This document shows, piece by piece, positions 41,870 through 49,572 of a DNA stretch of 49,572 nucleotides (its first letter is position 1; every line of letters begins with the position of its first letter). The position numbers and the translations under genes were made by a program. This DNA comes from Euprymna scolopes. Lineage: Eukaryota; Mollusca; Cephalopoda; Sepiida; Sepiolidae. The notes under the pieces were generated by a model. That model was given only the letters and a program-made list of their open reading frames with translations. It made no database searches and was not told the DNA's origin. Location of the stretch: positions 136,606,119 to 136,655,690 of the forward strand of contig CM044494.1 of NCBI GenBank assembly GCA_024364805.1. Reading direction: 5' to 3'.

Positions 41870-42045
41870 ACCCTTTATTATTATTACGAGGGTACCGTGT
41901 TCGGACTCCAGCTAGGCTCTGGGACATAGTTGCTGATTCTCAGTTTTGAATGTTACTTTTCACTGCTTTAGTTTAGGATTGAACTCAGCACCTTTGGGTA
42001 ACTATAAACTTTGATACAACGTCTAGGACCACTCGGCCATATGTC
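41870..42045 (-). mobile_element. tRNA-like segment upstream of the Penelope-type tail
   Basis: The minus strand has ATGGCCGAGTGGTCCTAGAC (Ser/Leu-type A-box style) and GCTGAGTTCAATCCT (B-box style). The second lies about 60 bases on, so pol III could transcribe through to the ribozyme repeat. The layout (tRNA head, body, Penelope tail) equals that of SINE D with a different head. Confidence 0.5.
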
Positions 42046-42092
42046 ATTGGGACAATTCTTAGTTGGTTTTTGTTAACGTTAAACCTATGTTG

Positions 42093-42590
42093 TTATTCAA
42101 GGTTTTCTCTCTCTATTGGAGGTGTCCAAATTGCATTCAGCTCTATGCTTGGTTTGCTCAGTAGGTTGTTATGTCCGAGCATGTGAGCTGTTTCTTTAAG
42201 TTTTCTCACTTTCCAGTGGGTCTCTCTGTTTATTATTTTTACTTCATCCCATAGGGGGCGATGGTCCCCCCTCTCCATCCAGACATGGTTGGCGATACCC
42301 GATTTTTCCGTCTCCCCTTTAGTTACCGCTTTTCGGTGTTCTTCCACCCTTACTTTAAGGGGGCGGTATATTTCACCCTTGTAAACCTTTCTGCAACTGC
42401 ATGGGATGGAGTATATGCAGTTCTTGGTCATGTTCTCCTCAATGCGCGGCTTCACTCGTACCAGGTGTCGTCTGAGTGTTGACTCGCTTTTGAATACCGT
42501 CCTGATGTTGTAGGGGGCACATATTCTCTGAATCTTTTCAGAGATGCCTCGTATGTATGGTAGGCAGACCTGATGAAGGCCGGAGGGCAA
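42093..42590 (-). CDS. GIY-YIG endonuclease part of a Penelope-like retroelement
   Basis: This 165-codon open frame encodes the C-terminal endonuclease of Penelope-like elements, which nicks target DNA for reverse transcription. Order: linker (PYIRGISEKIQRI, then NIRTVFKSESTLRRHL), then the GIY-YIG-type core IYSIPCSCRKVYKGEIYRPL with the family's Cys pair, then VRVEEHRKAV and NHVWMERGDH. The usual YIGET is here YKGEI, a change at the motif centre. No stop breaks it. The apparent start lies in the right inverted repeat, so it is a remnant and not a true start. The family normally has an RT upstream; here it is missing. Confidence 0.75.
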   Translation of the reverse strand: MPSGLHQVCLPYIRGISEKIQRICAPYNIRTVFKSESTLRRHLVRVKPRIEENMTKNCIYSIPCSCRKVYKGEIYRPLKVRVEEHRKAVTKGETEKSGIANHVWMERGDHRPLWDEVKIINRETHWKVRKLKETAHMLGHNNLLSKPSIELNAIWTPPIERENLE

Positions 42591-42602
42591 AACGGCCGAA
42601 AC
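42570..42602 (+). ncRNA. Hammerhead-like motif, right Penelope repeat
   Basis: CTGATGA at 42570-42576, GGCC at 42578-42581, GGCC at 42594-42597, and GAAAC at 42598-42602. The copy is identical to the left one over the core but on the opposite strand. Confidence 0.5.
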
Positions 42603-42649
42603 GTTGTGACTATAACAACCAAGATGAGGAAGTCAGTCCGACAATCTCA

Positions 42650-43430
42650 ATCAATGAAAACACATCATCTCAAAAATACAGACAATTACTAGAAAAGTAT
42701 ATCTTTATATAATATTTTTTAATAAATATTAACAATTATTTTTACCTACATGTACTAGGTTTCATGTTTATGTAATCATCAATATAGAAAGTGATAATTA
42801 CTGTTGGCCAGGAGATTCAAACCCAATCACAAAATCCCTCTCCACTTCAGAGACTAGCATTTTACATGAAGGCCATCAGAAAACACAAGAATTGAGGAAA
42901 ATTAAGTATCTATAAATGCCAAATCAACAAGCATACATAGTATACATTCAAAGAGTATTCAACGACCGAAAGTGTTACATTTGCGTTATATAATTTACGA
43001 TCAGGTCATGAAACCTTGAACTAAATGCGATATACTTTTTTCGTGGCTAATGTACATATTTTATTCGATGTGATGATTGCCTTTGCAATTTTACTGACAT
43101 TTATTTTTGGTTACGATTTTGAGGTGGTTGATAGAGGCAGAAATATGTGTATTCAAAACTTGGTCAGATGCCAGCATCATTTTTAACTTTTACATCGGGC
43201 ATGTAATGGATGGAAGATGAAAGACAAGTTCTCTGGGGACATCTCTGACAGAAACATCAATCATGGCCTTAAATAAGAAAAACTTGCAAGAGACATCGAC
43301 AAGAACCTTTAGAATTTAGATTTTTCAAGGAAATGAAAGGCTTCCCTTTTTACCTGAACAGCATTTACCTTTAAAAACATCTTATCTTCTTTTTCTTTGT
43401 ATGCATGTGTGTACATGGTGAAAACATTAT
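42650..43430. other. No recognised gene
   Basis: AT-rich sequence with no open frame of note. Confidence 0.4.
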
Positions 43431-43434
43431 ATAC

Positions 43435-43930
43435 TAGCAGGCCGCCCAGCATTGCCCGGCGTTCTCTGGTCGTAAACTACACATAAATATATTTTAATTC
43501 ATGCAAAAACTGCAATATGTGCATGAGAGTATTATAGTTTTTCTAAAGAGTTAACATATCGGGAGTAAAAGCAAAAAAGTACATACTCAGGTTGAAATCG
43601 AAACCAAAACCAAAAGAGAGTGAGTCGAGTACGATAATCATTAGGCTTCTTTGATACGATATTAAGATGTTTTCAAGCCTACTTATTATTAATCTGTCAT
43701 GTGAACAATTTACACATGCGCATTCATGGAACAGTTAGCAAGCAGAAAAAATTCCGACGACCCCCACGTACAAATTTGTCACTTTTGACCCCTTAGCAGC
43801 CCGTTATTCCTGATGAAAACCACTTAAAACGTTTTCCACATGAATGTTCCATATACCACATTTCAATTCTGCAAATCAAAAATCCGTTTGGTATATAGGT
43901 TGAGAAGTGTGCTCTCTCACACATACATTT
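43435..43930 (-). mobile_element. Hairpin-ended tRNA-headed repeat, type 2
   Basis: The minus strand ends GAGAACGCCGGGCAATGCTG..CTGCTAG at the left. It has GGTTTTGGTTTCGATTTCAA (B-box region) and CCTAATGATTATCGTAC (A box) as in 14385-14866. Its 5' side abuts the (TA)n run at 43938-44026, and the CTAG end abuts TATAT. Confidence 0.6.
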
Positions 43931-43934
43931 TAAC

Positions 43935-43937
<3 letters not shown>

Positions 43938-44026
<89 letters not shown>
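43938..44026. repeat. (TA)n microsatellite, longest here
   Basis: About 45 TA units separate two minus-strand repeats. Open frames through it (poly Tyr-Ile) are artefacts. Confidence 0.97.
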
Positions 44027-44028
<2 letters not shown>

Positions 44029-44029
44029 C

Positions 44030-44285
44030 AAAATGTCTGTATTCCAAATTCCAAGATGTTGTTCATCTTATCGATTATTTCTTTCAGCATCTTAAAATGT
44101 TCAATTGTTGACAGCACCTGTTTCGTTGCGCAGACACAATCATATAATTATTATGTCAATTTTTTAATATTTTCCCTGCTGACTCATCAGAAGAATAAGT
44201 AATCGTTAATTTTACGAGAAAATAAAGGGAATTTGGGCATAATTATATAAATACGAAAAAATCGGAATAGTAGTTGTAATTGTGT
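44030..44285 (-). mobile_element. Ribozyme-bearing repeat family F, second copy
   Basis: This is the full-length counterpart of 9015-9290 on the other strand, ending in (TA)n. Similarity continues on both sides of the ribozyme, e.g. AAGATGAACAACATCTTGGA and GTATTTATATAATTATGCCC. Confidence 0.62.
44101..44197 (-). ncRNA. Hammerhead ribozyme, family F, second copy
   Basis: On the minus strand TTATTCTT precedes CTGATGA (44190-44184). A long AT-rich arm follows, then GAAAC (44124-44120), AGGTGCT, GTC (44112-44110) and AACAATTG. Helix I pairs at most positions with one mismatch. Helix II keeps GT/AC and GCAG/CTGC. The GTC triplet is canonical. Confidence 0.6.
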
Positions 44286-44289
44286 TTTA

Positions 44290-45470
44290 TGATATTTACA
44301 CTATCTTTGATATTAATATATACCCGTCCCAGGGTGAATAAACTCTCCAAACGGAAGAATTCTACATTACATTGATGCCCTCAAACAAAGAGTAAAATCA
44401 AGATATGATACCAAACCTTAGGTCTATAATCCTTGTTTTAAGTTTGATCAAAATCCATGACATGATTTTGATTCTAGAAAATGCCTAAAATTTAAAGCTT
44501 ATGAGGAATTAAGAAAAAATTGGAATTTGGAGAATTTTGCTAATTTGTACTTATAATTAGTCTGAATCCAAGTTAATATGAAATATTTAAATTTGCAAAT
44601 GAGATGCGCACATATTATGCTTTCAAAAAATCTTTTAAAATATCCCAAAGAAACTAAAAGATTTTAGTTTCTTTGAAATTTCACAAAATTCGATAAAGAG
44701 ATAAGACCTTTTTTTTTTACTTAAGTTAAATATAGCCTATATTTTCTGGGAATGTGTGACATTTAAGAATTTAAGAACTTGGAGTTATCGCCCTTTGACT
44801 ATTTATATATAAAAAAGTGTTCTACGTGTAATCTCACTTCGTGTGTCATCATATAAATAAACAAATATGCCTTGTGCGTCTCTGTGTGTAAGACTTAAAA
44901 GCATTAAGTGTTAATTGATTGGTATTTCTTTTGTTAACCGCTGATATGACTTCCCATATGAATTTCTTTGAAACAAGCAATGTATGCTTTTATTTAATTC
45001 ATAATTAACTATTGAAGTTGTTACTCAAGTATTTACACAATTTGGATTGCAAACAGACACAAAATCTTCATTGTAATATCTAAAAAGAAATATAATCTGA
45101 TGTCATATGTCATCAATAACCTGCGTTTAGTGAGCAATTTCGATTAAAATAGAACACACAAATTGAATGGATGAATTCTTAACTGTTCCTCGGTTAGTCT
45201 GTTGCACTGATAATTAAAATAGCATTTTCTTTGGTCTGTCATCCTAAATTGAAAATGACATTTTTACTGATCTATTATGCTCTTGCTTCAAGGAGCATAT
45301 TAGCGAGTTTGTTTTCCTTTAGTTTTAAAATAACATTGTCGGTCTCCTTCTCTTCATTTCCCTCTTCCTCCTTCTCCTCCTCCTTCTCCTCCTCATAATC
45401 ATCATCTGTTTAACGTCTGTTGTGTATGCTAGCACCTGTTTGATATCTTTCAGAAACTAACTTCCAAACT
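44290..45470. other. No gene; one perfect palindrome
   Basis: CAAAGAAACTAAAA at 44646-44659 is inverted exactly at 44662-44675 around two bases. A CCTCTTCCTCC-type pyrimidine run lies near 45358-45395. The rest is AT-rich. Confidence 0.5.
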
Positions 45471-45474
45471 AACC

Positions 45475-45830
45475 TACCAAGACCCATGACATAGTGGATA
45501 AAGTACTAAGTATAATTCAGTTCTAAGTGAAAATCTTCTGGAGGTTGATGGTTCAATCTTCAGTGTAGGCGATACTAAGAATACATTTATGAATTTTTTG
45601 AGACTTTAACCAGGTCATGGCTGACGTAATAAAGGTATGCTACACCTATGAATTAAATAAAAGGTTCTGTTTGAAATTCCCTGTAGATTTCAGAGTTTTA
45701 CAGAAAGTTTTCCGAATTTGAGGAGATCCAACTGAAGAAGTTGCATCGACCTAAACGTTGTGAGAATAAGACTCAAGATGTGAAAAGTAGTCTGAATAAT
45801 CCAAATAATACGAATTATGAATCTGCATAA
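45475..45830 (+). mobile_element. SINE D, most complete copy
   Basis: The tRNA-like head has ATGACATAGTGGATAAAGTA (A box) and GATGGTTCAATCTTC (B box). The body has AGGTCATGGCTGACG. The tail is CTGAAGAAGTTGCATCGACC, then TAAACGTTGTGAGAATAAG and CTCAAGATGTGAAAAGTAGT. The tail aligns with the Penelope repeat (GAAACGTTGTGACTATAAC, CAAGATGAGGAAGTCAGTCC). The hammerhead core has CTGAAGA (allowed, since position 7 is free) but TAAAC for GAAAC. Confidence 0.65.
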
Positions 45831-45939
45831 AAAAATGTATTTTGTCATTCTTTAGCTTGAAATAGCATTTTCGCTTGTATATCGTATTGGAGATTTATAT
45901 AGCATTTTCCATAGTCCCATTTTTATTCTGAAATTGTAT

Positions 45940-46300
45940 TTTTTTTTACAAGAGAGTCACCAGTTATCAAGTCCCGAAAGCCCTTGAGGATAAGGGTTAA
46001 TGTGATAGTGTAGTAATCGTTAATGGTGTAAGTTGGATAGAAATTGATTACCTTGGGCTTGAATCGGCCAGGAGCAGTCGAATGGGACAGTGTTCCACGG
46101 GCGAGCCGTTCTAAGAAAGAAGTTTTGTTCATCGAATCTGTGTTTATATTTAGGCACAAATAGAGAGTGGGGGAAATTGTTAACAATGATTGTAACTAGT
46201 CGAGTGATTTTTATTAAAGATTGGCAAGAGTGGGGGGCATAGATTAGAGATTAGAGCAGCACTTGCAACATCTCTTTAAAAGTCGGTGTTGTGTTTTATC
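45940..46300 (-). mobile_element. Family A LINE 3' end
   Basis: On the minus strand the segment encodes part of the tail (PHSLYLCLNINTDS-like, KTSFLERLARGT) and ends with the family 3' UTR (reverse of CTTATCCTCAAGGGC) and an A-tail at 45940-45948. Diverged. Confidence 0.75.
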
Positions 46301-46655
46301 AAAGCAGGAAAATGTGCTCTGAACATGTCATCATCATTTGAATCATTTGAATTGCTATTTTCATCTTGGATGTCATACTAACAATAATAGCAAAGTTTCG
46401 ACTGAATTAACTTCTAACCTTGTCCATGTATGAACTCTTCCACCTTTATATTAAACTCAGGAATCTGTTCAGAATTTCGAACAACACTTTATTATGCATA
46501 AAGGTAGATTGTTCTCAATCAGTCAACTAAGTGCAGAGTGAAATTATAAAATTGTCTACCTGGAAAAGACACCATGATTCCATTTCCGTTTGATGAAAAC
46601 TGTTTTTCTTTTTTGTTGCAGGCCATCTACTAGTTGGCTAGTTTTGTACAAATCA
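46301..46655. other. No recognised feature
   Basis: Mixed AT-rich sequence without open frames of note. Confidence 0.35.
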
Positions 46656-46659
46656 CAAG

Positions 46660-47155
46660 AGCGATAGGAGTCTTCTATCATGCCTGAAAGTGACACAATG
46701 TTCAACGAGTGAGATCGAAGATGCACCACTGTACAACTCATGTTCTCCACTGATCCAACTGAAGACAAGACCATTGCCAGCATTCTCAAAATGAAAATCC
46801 GGACGGTTCAATGCATGAGGGCACAGCTCAACACATCGGACAACCCACGGTTACCATCTTTGATACCACCTCACATCTTTGAAGTTGAAGTCAACACCAA
46901 AGTCTCCCTGGATGTGGCAAAGAGTGTGAAGGTAATGATCCCCTGGTACAATCAGGTGGCCGCTGGCAGACCCTAGGTGTGGCAGCAGGACTTTGTGCCA
47001 GCCCACAAGTCGAAAGAGATCAAGGCCTGTCGCCACCATCCGCTGGCACTTGGGGAAAAGGCATGCTTCCAGTTCCGGACTTGTATCAAGGAGATGATTG
47101 AAGATGAATGCAGCTACATTAAATAGATGTCAGCTCTACTTCATAATCAAGTAAG
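46660..47155 (+). pseudogene. mariner-like transposase pseudogene
   Basis: The open part at 46740-46976 encodes FSTDPTEDKTIASILKM then LIPPHIFEVEVNTKVSLDVA and VMIPWYNQVAAGRP. After a stop the same frame gives VWQQDFVPAHKSKEIKA and EKACFQFRTCIKEMIEDE. The QQD..AHKSKE segment matches the second catalytic Asp region of mariner-like DDE transposases. The region with the third acidic residue is deleted, and the N-terminal part is joined across another deletion. No inverted repeats are found. Confidence 0.55.
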
Positions 47156-47159
47156 CTGA

Positions 47160-47330
47160 ATTGATTTTTTCAATAAAAGTTTTCAAATAAACTGCGGTGT
47201 TGTTTTTTTATGGCAACAATTTTATCGTTTTAGCCTATAGAAGTTTAACATCATTCTGATAATATTCATGAGATTTAACTAAGTATTTAACCTTCAAACT
47301 CCAGAAGACTACCATTTACAACTGCTTATT
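47160..47330. other. No recognised feature
   Basis: AT-rich with a T-run; nothing is recognised. Confidence 0.35.
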
Positions 47331-47334
47331 ACTT

Positions 47335-47425
47335 AGCATTTTGTCCATTTTGTGTCTGAAGAAGGTCAAAGATTACATCGACCTAAACGTGATGAGAATA
47401 ACATCCAAAAATGAAAACTAAACAA
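47335..47425 (+). mobile_element. SINE D-type tail alone
   Basis: CTGAAGA at 47356-47362, then GGTC, a loop, GACC at 47380-47383 and TAAAC. Helix II is intact (GGTC/GACC), while G12 of the core is changed to T. The downstream block GAGAATAACATCC resembles the other tails. No head is attached. Confidence 0.5.
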
Positions 47426-47429
47426 GTTA

Positions 47430-48105
47430 TAGATCCTCATATAAAAAAAAACTCCGAAACCTAAAATAAATATTTTATTATATTTAATGCAGCTTGTAAA
47501 AAAATGTATGAGTTGTGAATTGACTAACACTGATCAAGTAGGAACTCTCTTGAAGTAAAGGAAAAAAAAATGCCTGCAAAGTTAAACAGAATTATGTATA
47601 GAATTCTGATCTATAAACGGAGCTTGTAGTCAGCGGATATGACTGATGGCCAATATCTAGATGTGATCAAGAATATATATCATATTTCTTGGCATCATTG
47701 AGAGACACATGCCCTTAGCCATCTTTGTATAGAATTTGAAAGCAAGCTCAAACGTGCCAGTTCCTGTGAAGAACATGAATATGGAAACTGCTGGCATTCA
47801 ATGAATCTTGAATAAGAATCTGAAGTTGTTTGCAAAACCAAGCAACGCACATACACACATGTTGATTGTTCAGCAACAGATTGCGTATAGGGAGGTAAAA
47901 TCAAAAATCAAATGTATAGAATTTGTGCCAGGAACCATGATATCATGATATCATTTGGTATACAATTAAACTGAGTGACAAGTGACCAGTAGGGGTTGGA
48001 AGAAAAAATTGCTAATTTCTAATAGGAACCAGCCCCCACTCCAATAAGGTAATAGCATGAAAAATCAAATTAATATATACATATATAGGCTTTCGTGTGT
48101 GTTCT

Positions 48106-48110
<5 letters not shown>
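47430..48110. other. No recognised gene
   Basis: A 69-codon frame on the minus strand (47904-47695) is unrecognised. An ATATCATG duplication lies at 47938-47953. Confidence 0.35.
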
Positions 48111-48140
<30 letters not shown>

Positions 48141-48142
<2 letters not shown>

Positions 48143-49572
48143 AGGCGGCAAAAAGAAAGCCCGCACTTCTAATTTTTTCAAAAACTGCAAATTTAAGTTA
48201 AATTTAATGTAACTGTTTAAATAAACTATACCTCATTTTATTGGCATTTTATTCTTCTATAATTTTATCTGTTCATGTTTGACTTATAATTGGAATATTC
48301 TTGTGTTTCAATTTAAAAAAATAACTTCAAATTGAGGAGGCAAAAAGAAAGTCCGCACAATGGAAAATTGTTATTTAAATGTAACTTTAGAAAATTAATG
48401 CAACACAAATACAACAGGAAGACAATGAACTAGTTAATATTTAGTAGCATAGCCCTTCTGCAATTTGACAGCCTGCAATCTTTTGGGAATTCCTTGAATT
48501 AAACTGCAGCAATACTCCTGGGAAAGGGCATCCCACTTTTCTTTAATTTTTGTCCAAAGTTATTCAAAATTTGAAATTTTATCATTGTGTAGCTGTTGCT
48601 TGATGTAATGCCATACATTTTCGATAGGATTGAGGTCTGGAGATTGTGCAGGCCAATCCAAACACGGAATATCATGCTCTTCCAGAAACCTCTTGACATT
48701 CGCAGCTGTGTAAATGGGAGCATTATCCTGCATGAAGATGGGATTATCATACAAATTCCAACCAAAGTTTGGTAGAAAATGCTCACTCAACATATTAATG
48801 TACTTGGTCGAATTAATTCGACCTTGCAAGCGAACTATAGGCCCTGGACCATTGGTATTAATAATGCCCCACACAAAAACTGAATCTCCACCACCTTGCA
48901 ACGTTGAAATTGAGCACCTAGGATTAAATTCTTCATCTTTTCTCCAACAGACGTACTGCCTACCATTACTGACTAGCCTATTGAACTTTCTTTCATCGCT
49001 AAAAAGCACTTTTGACCAATATGAAGAGTCATGATCTTCATTGCATCTGACGAATCCAGACGGCGCTTTCTGTTTTTTACAGAAATCATTGACTTGCATC
49101 GTGCAACATATCCTCGTAAATTAAATTCCTTTAATCTGTTCTTGACAGTAGCATGAGAGGACTTTTTTAACATTGTTGGATTTGAGGAGCCGTTTCAAAT
49201 TTGTTTCTTAGGCTGCGGATCTTGATAGAATTGTCTTCCTTGTTAGAAATAACTCTAATACGACCAGATTTAGGAGCATCATGAACACTGCCGGTGATTT
49301 GGTGCTTTTGCACAGTCGTTCGTACCATTTTCTCATCACATTTCAATCTGCGGCTGATTTCTCGATTGGATAAACCAGAAAGGTGGAGATTAATAAACTC
49401 CTGACGATCATTAAGAGAAAGTCGTGGCATATAGAAAAATGTTACGTTGTATAACCTGAAACAACAACAATTACGATTAGAGATGCTTTGTTGCCTGTTG
49501 GTGGATAATTTAAACTGATTAAGGGGTGATAGTTTAAGCTGGTTTTAAGCGAATTTGTTTCTGTGGACTTTC
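48141..49572 (-). mobile_element. Tc1-like transposon, cut by window end
   Basis: The left end lies in a (TA)n run (48111-48139). It carries two direct repeats, the outer AGGCGGCAAAAAGAAAGCCC near 48143 and the inner GGAGGCAAAAAGAAAGTCCG near 48337, about 194 bp apart. This is the IR/DR arrangement of some Tc1 elements. At the window edge CTGTGGACTTTC is the inverted start of the right inner repeat, so the outer right end lies beyond the window. Confidence 0.88.
48434..49430 (-). pseudogene. Tc1 transposase pseudogene (DD34E)
   Basis: A cut-and-paste DDE transposase of about 330 codons, the normal Tc1 length. It starts MPRLSLNDRQEFINLH at 49430. A paired-type DNA-binding domain follows (LSNREISRRLKC, then TGSVHDAPKSGRIRVIS). 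The catalytic core has FSDERKFN, QDNAPIYTA (Asp codon 48727-48725) and NPIENVWHYIKQQL (Glu codon 48622-48620). The last two are 34 residues apart. Frameshifts lie near 49170 and between about 49060 and 49030, and a stop follows NDKISNFE near 48560. The frame then continues LWTKIKEKWDALSQEYCC to the natural stop at 48434. Three breaks make it inactive, but it looks fairly young. Confidence 0.87.

Larger units (their letters stand above)
41745..42646 (-). mobile_element. Truncated Penelope-like element between inverted repeats
   Basis: Two 78-bp inverted repeats (41745-41822 and 42569-42646, nearly identical) enclose a GIY-YIG endonuclease frame and a tRNA-like segment. Penelope-like elements are known to carry terminal repeats in direct or inverted order, with hammerhead motifs. 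The reverse transcriptase is absent, so this is a 5'-truncated copy. Confidence 0.7.

Noticed and set aside
43810-43845. CTGATGA in a type 2 repeat as a further hammerhead
   Set aside because: The required GAAAC is absent (AAAAC follows) and no helix II is present.
43840-44202. 120-codon plus-strand frame rich in Tyr-Ile repeats
   Set aside because: It is translation of the (TA)n microsatellite; similar frames at 1597, 34897, 37745 and 40705 are the same artefact.

Overview
The window reads as a gene-poor, AT-rich, repeat-packed metazoan nuclear locus. The mix of jockey-like LINEs, 5S-rRNA-headed SINEs, tRNA-headed SINEs, Penelope-like pieces, Tc1/mariner transposons and long (TA)n runs suggests a mollusc, most likely a cephalopod such as an octopus. 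That assignment is inference from repeat style; no species marker was checked. There is no bacterial-style operon, rRNA operon or CRISPR array. The only host coding sequence I can support is one spliced HEAT-repeat exon on the minus strand (13774-13957), plus a weaker exon candidate on the plus strand (41050-41152).

Layout. 1-2.3 kb: tRNA-headed SINEs and a jockey-like LINE tail. 2.5-7 kb: two same-strand LINE copies (family A) in tandem, the second nearly open. 7.5-8.6 kb: LINE family B (minus). 8.6-9.3 kb: two ribozyme-bearing repeats pointing away from each other. 9.5-12.7 kb: a 5S SINE, LINE tails and a 29-bp array. 13-15 kb: a 5S SINE, the HEAT exon and a hairpin-ended element. 15.4-22.3 kb: LTR-like fossils, a LINE copy, 5S-derived tandem units, a 26-bp minisatellite and a Gypsy-type gag fossil. 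22.3-26 kb: a LINE, a ribozyme-tail SINE and two 5S SINEs. 27.2-33.2 kb: LINE B copies and a second type of LINE split by a mariner element. 33.5-37.4 kb: a LINE flanked by a 48-bp duplication, an inverted ribozyme pair, and tandem hairpin-ended elements with a nested 5S SINE. 37.8-39.8 kb: hairpin-ended elements and 45-bp and 156-bp tandem arrays. 40-42.7 kb: SINE pieces and a Penelope-like GIY-YIG fragment between inverted ribozyme repeats. 43.4-49.6 kb: more SINEs, a LINE tail, a broken mariner-like transposase and a Tc1 element cut by the window end.

The most interesting signal is a recurring hammerhead-ribozyme-like fold: CTGANGA, a hairpin, GAAAC, then a very short self-complementary helix and a GTC or GTA triplet. 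It occurs in at least four repeat families here. Two families show a complementary helix I. At four loci the motifs form pairs with the left member on the minus strand and the right member on the plus strand. One tRNA-headed SINE family carries a tail homologous to the terminal repeat of the Penelope-like fragment, which suggests that small SINE/retrozyme-type elements use Penelope machinery for mobility. Metazoan Penelope elements and retrozymes are known to carry hammerheads with minimal helix III; the tail-sharing SINEs and the divergent pairs are what I would check first.
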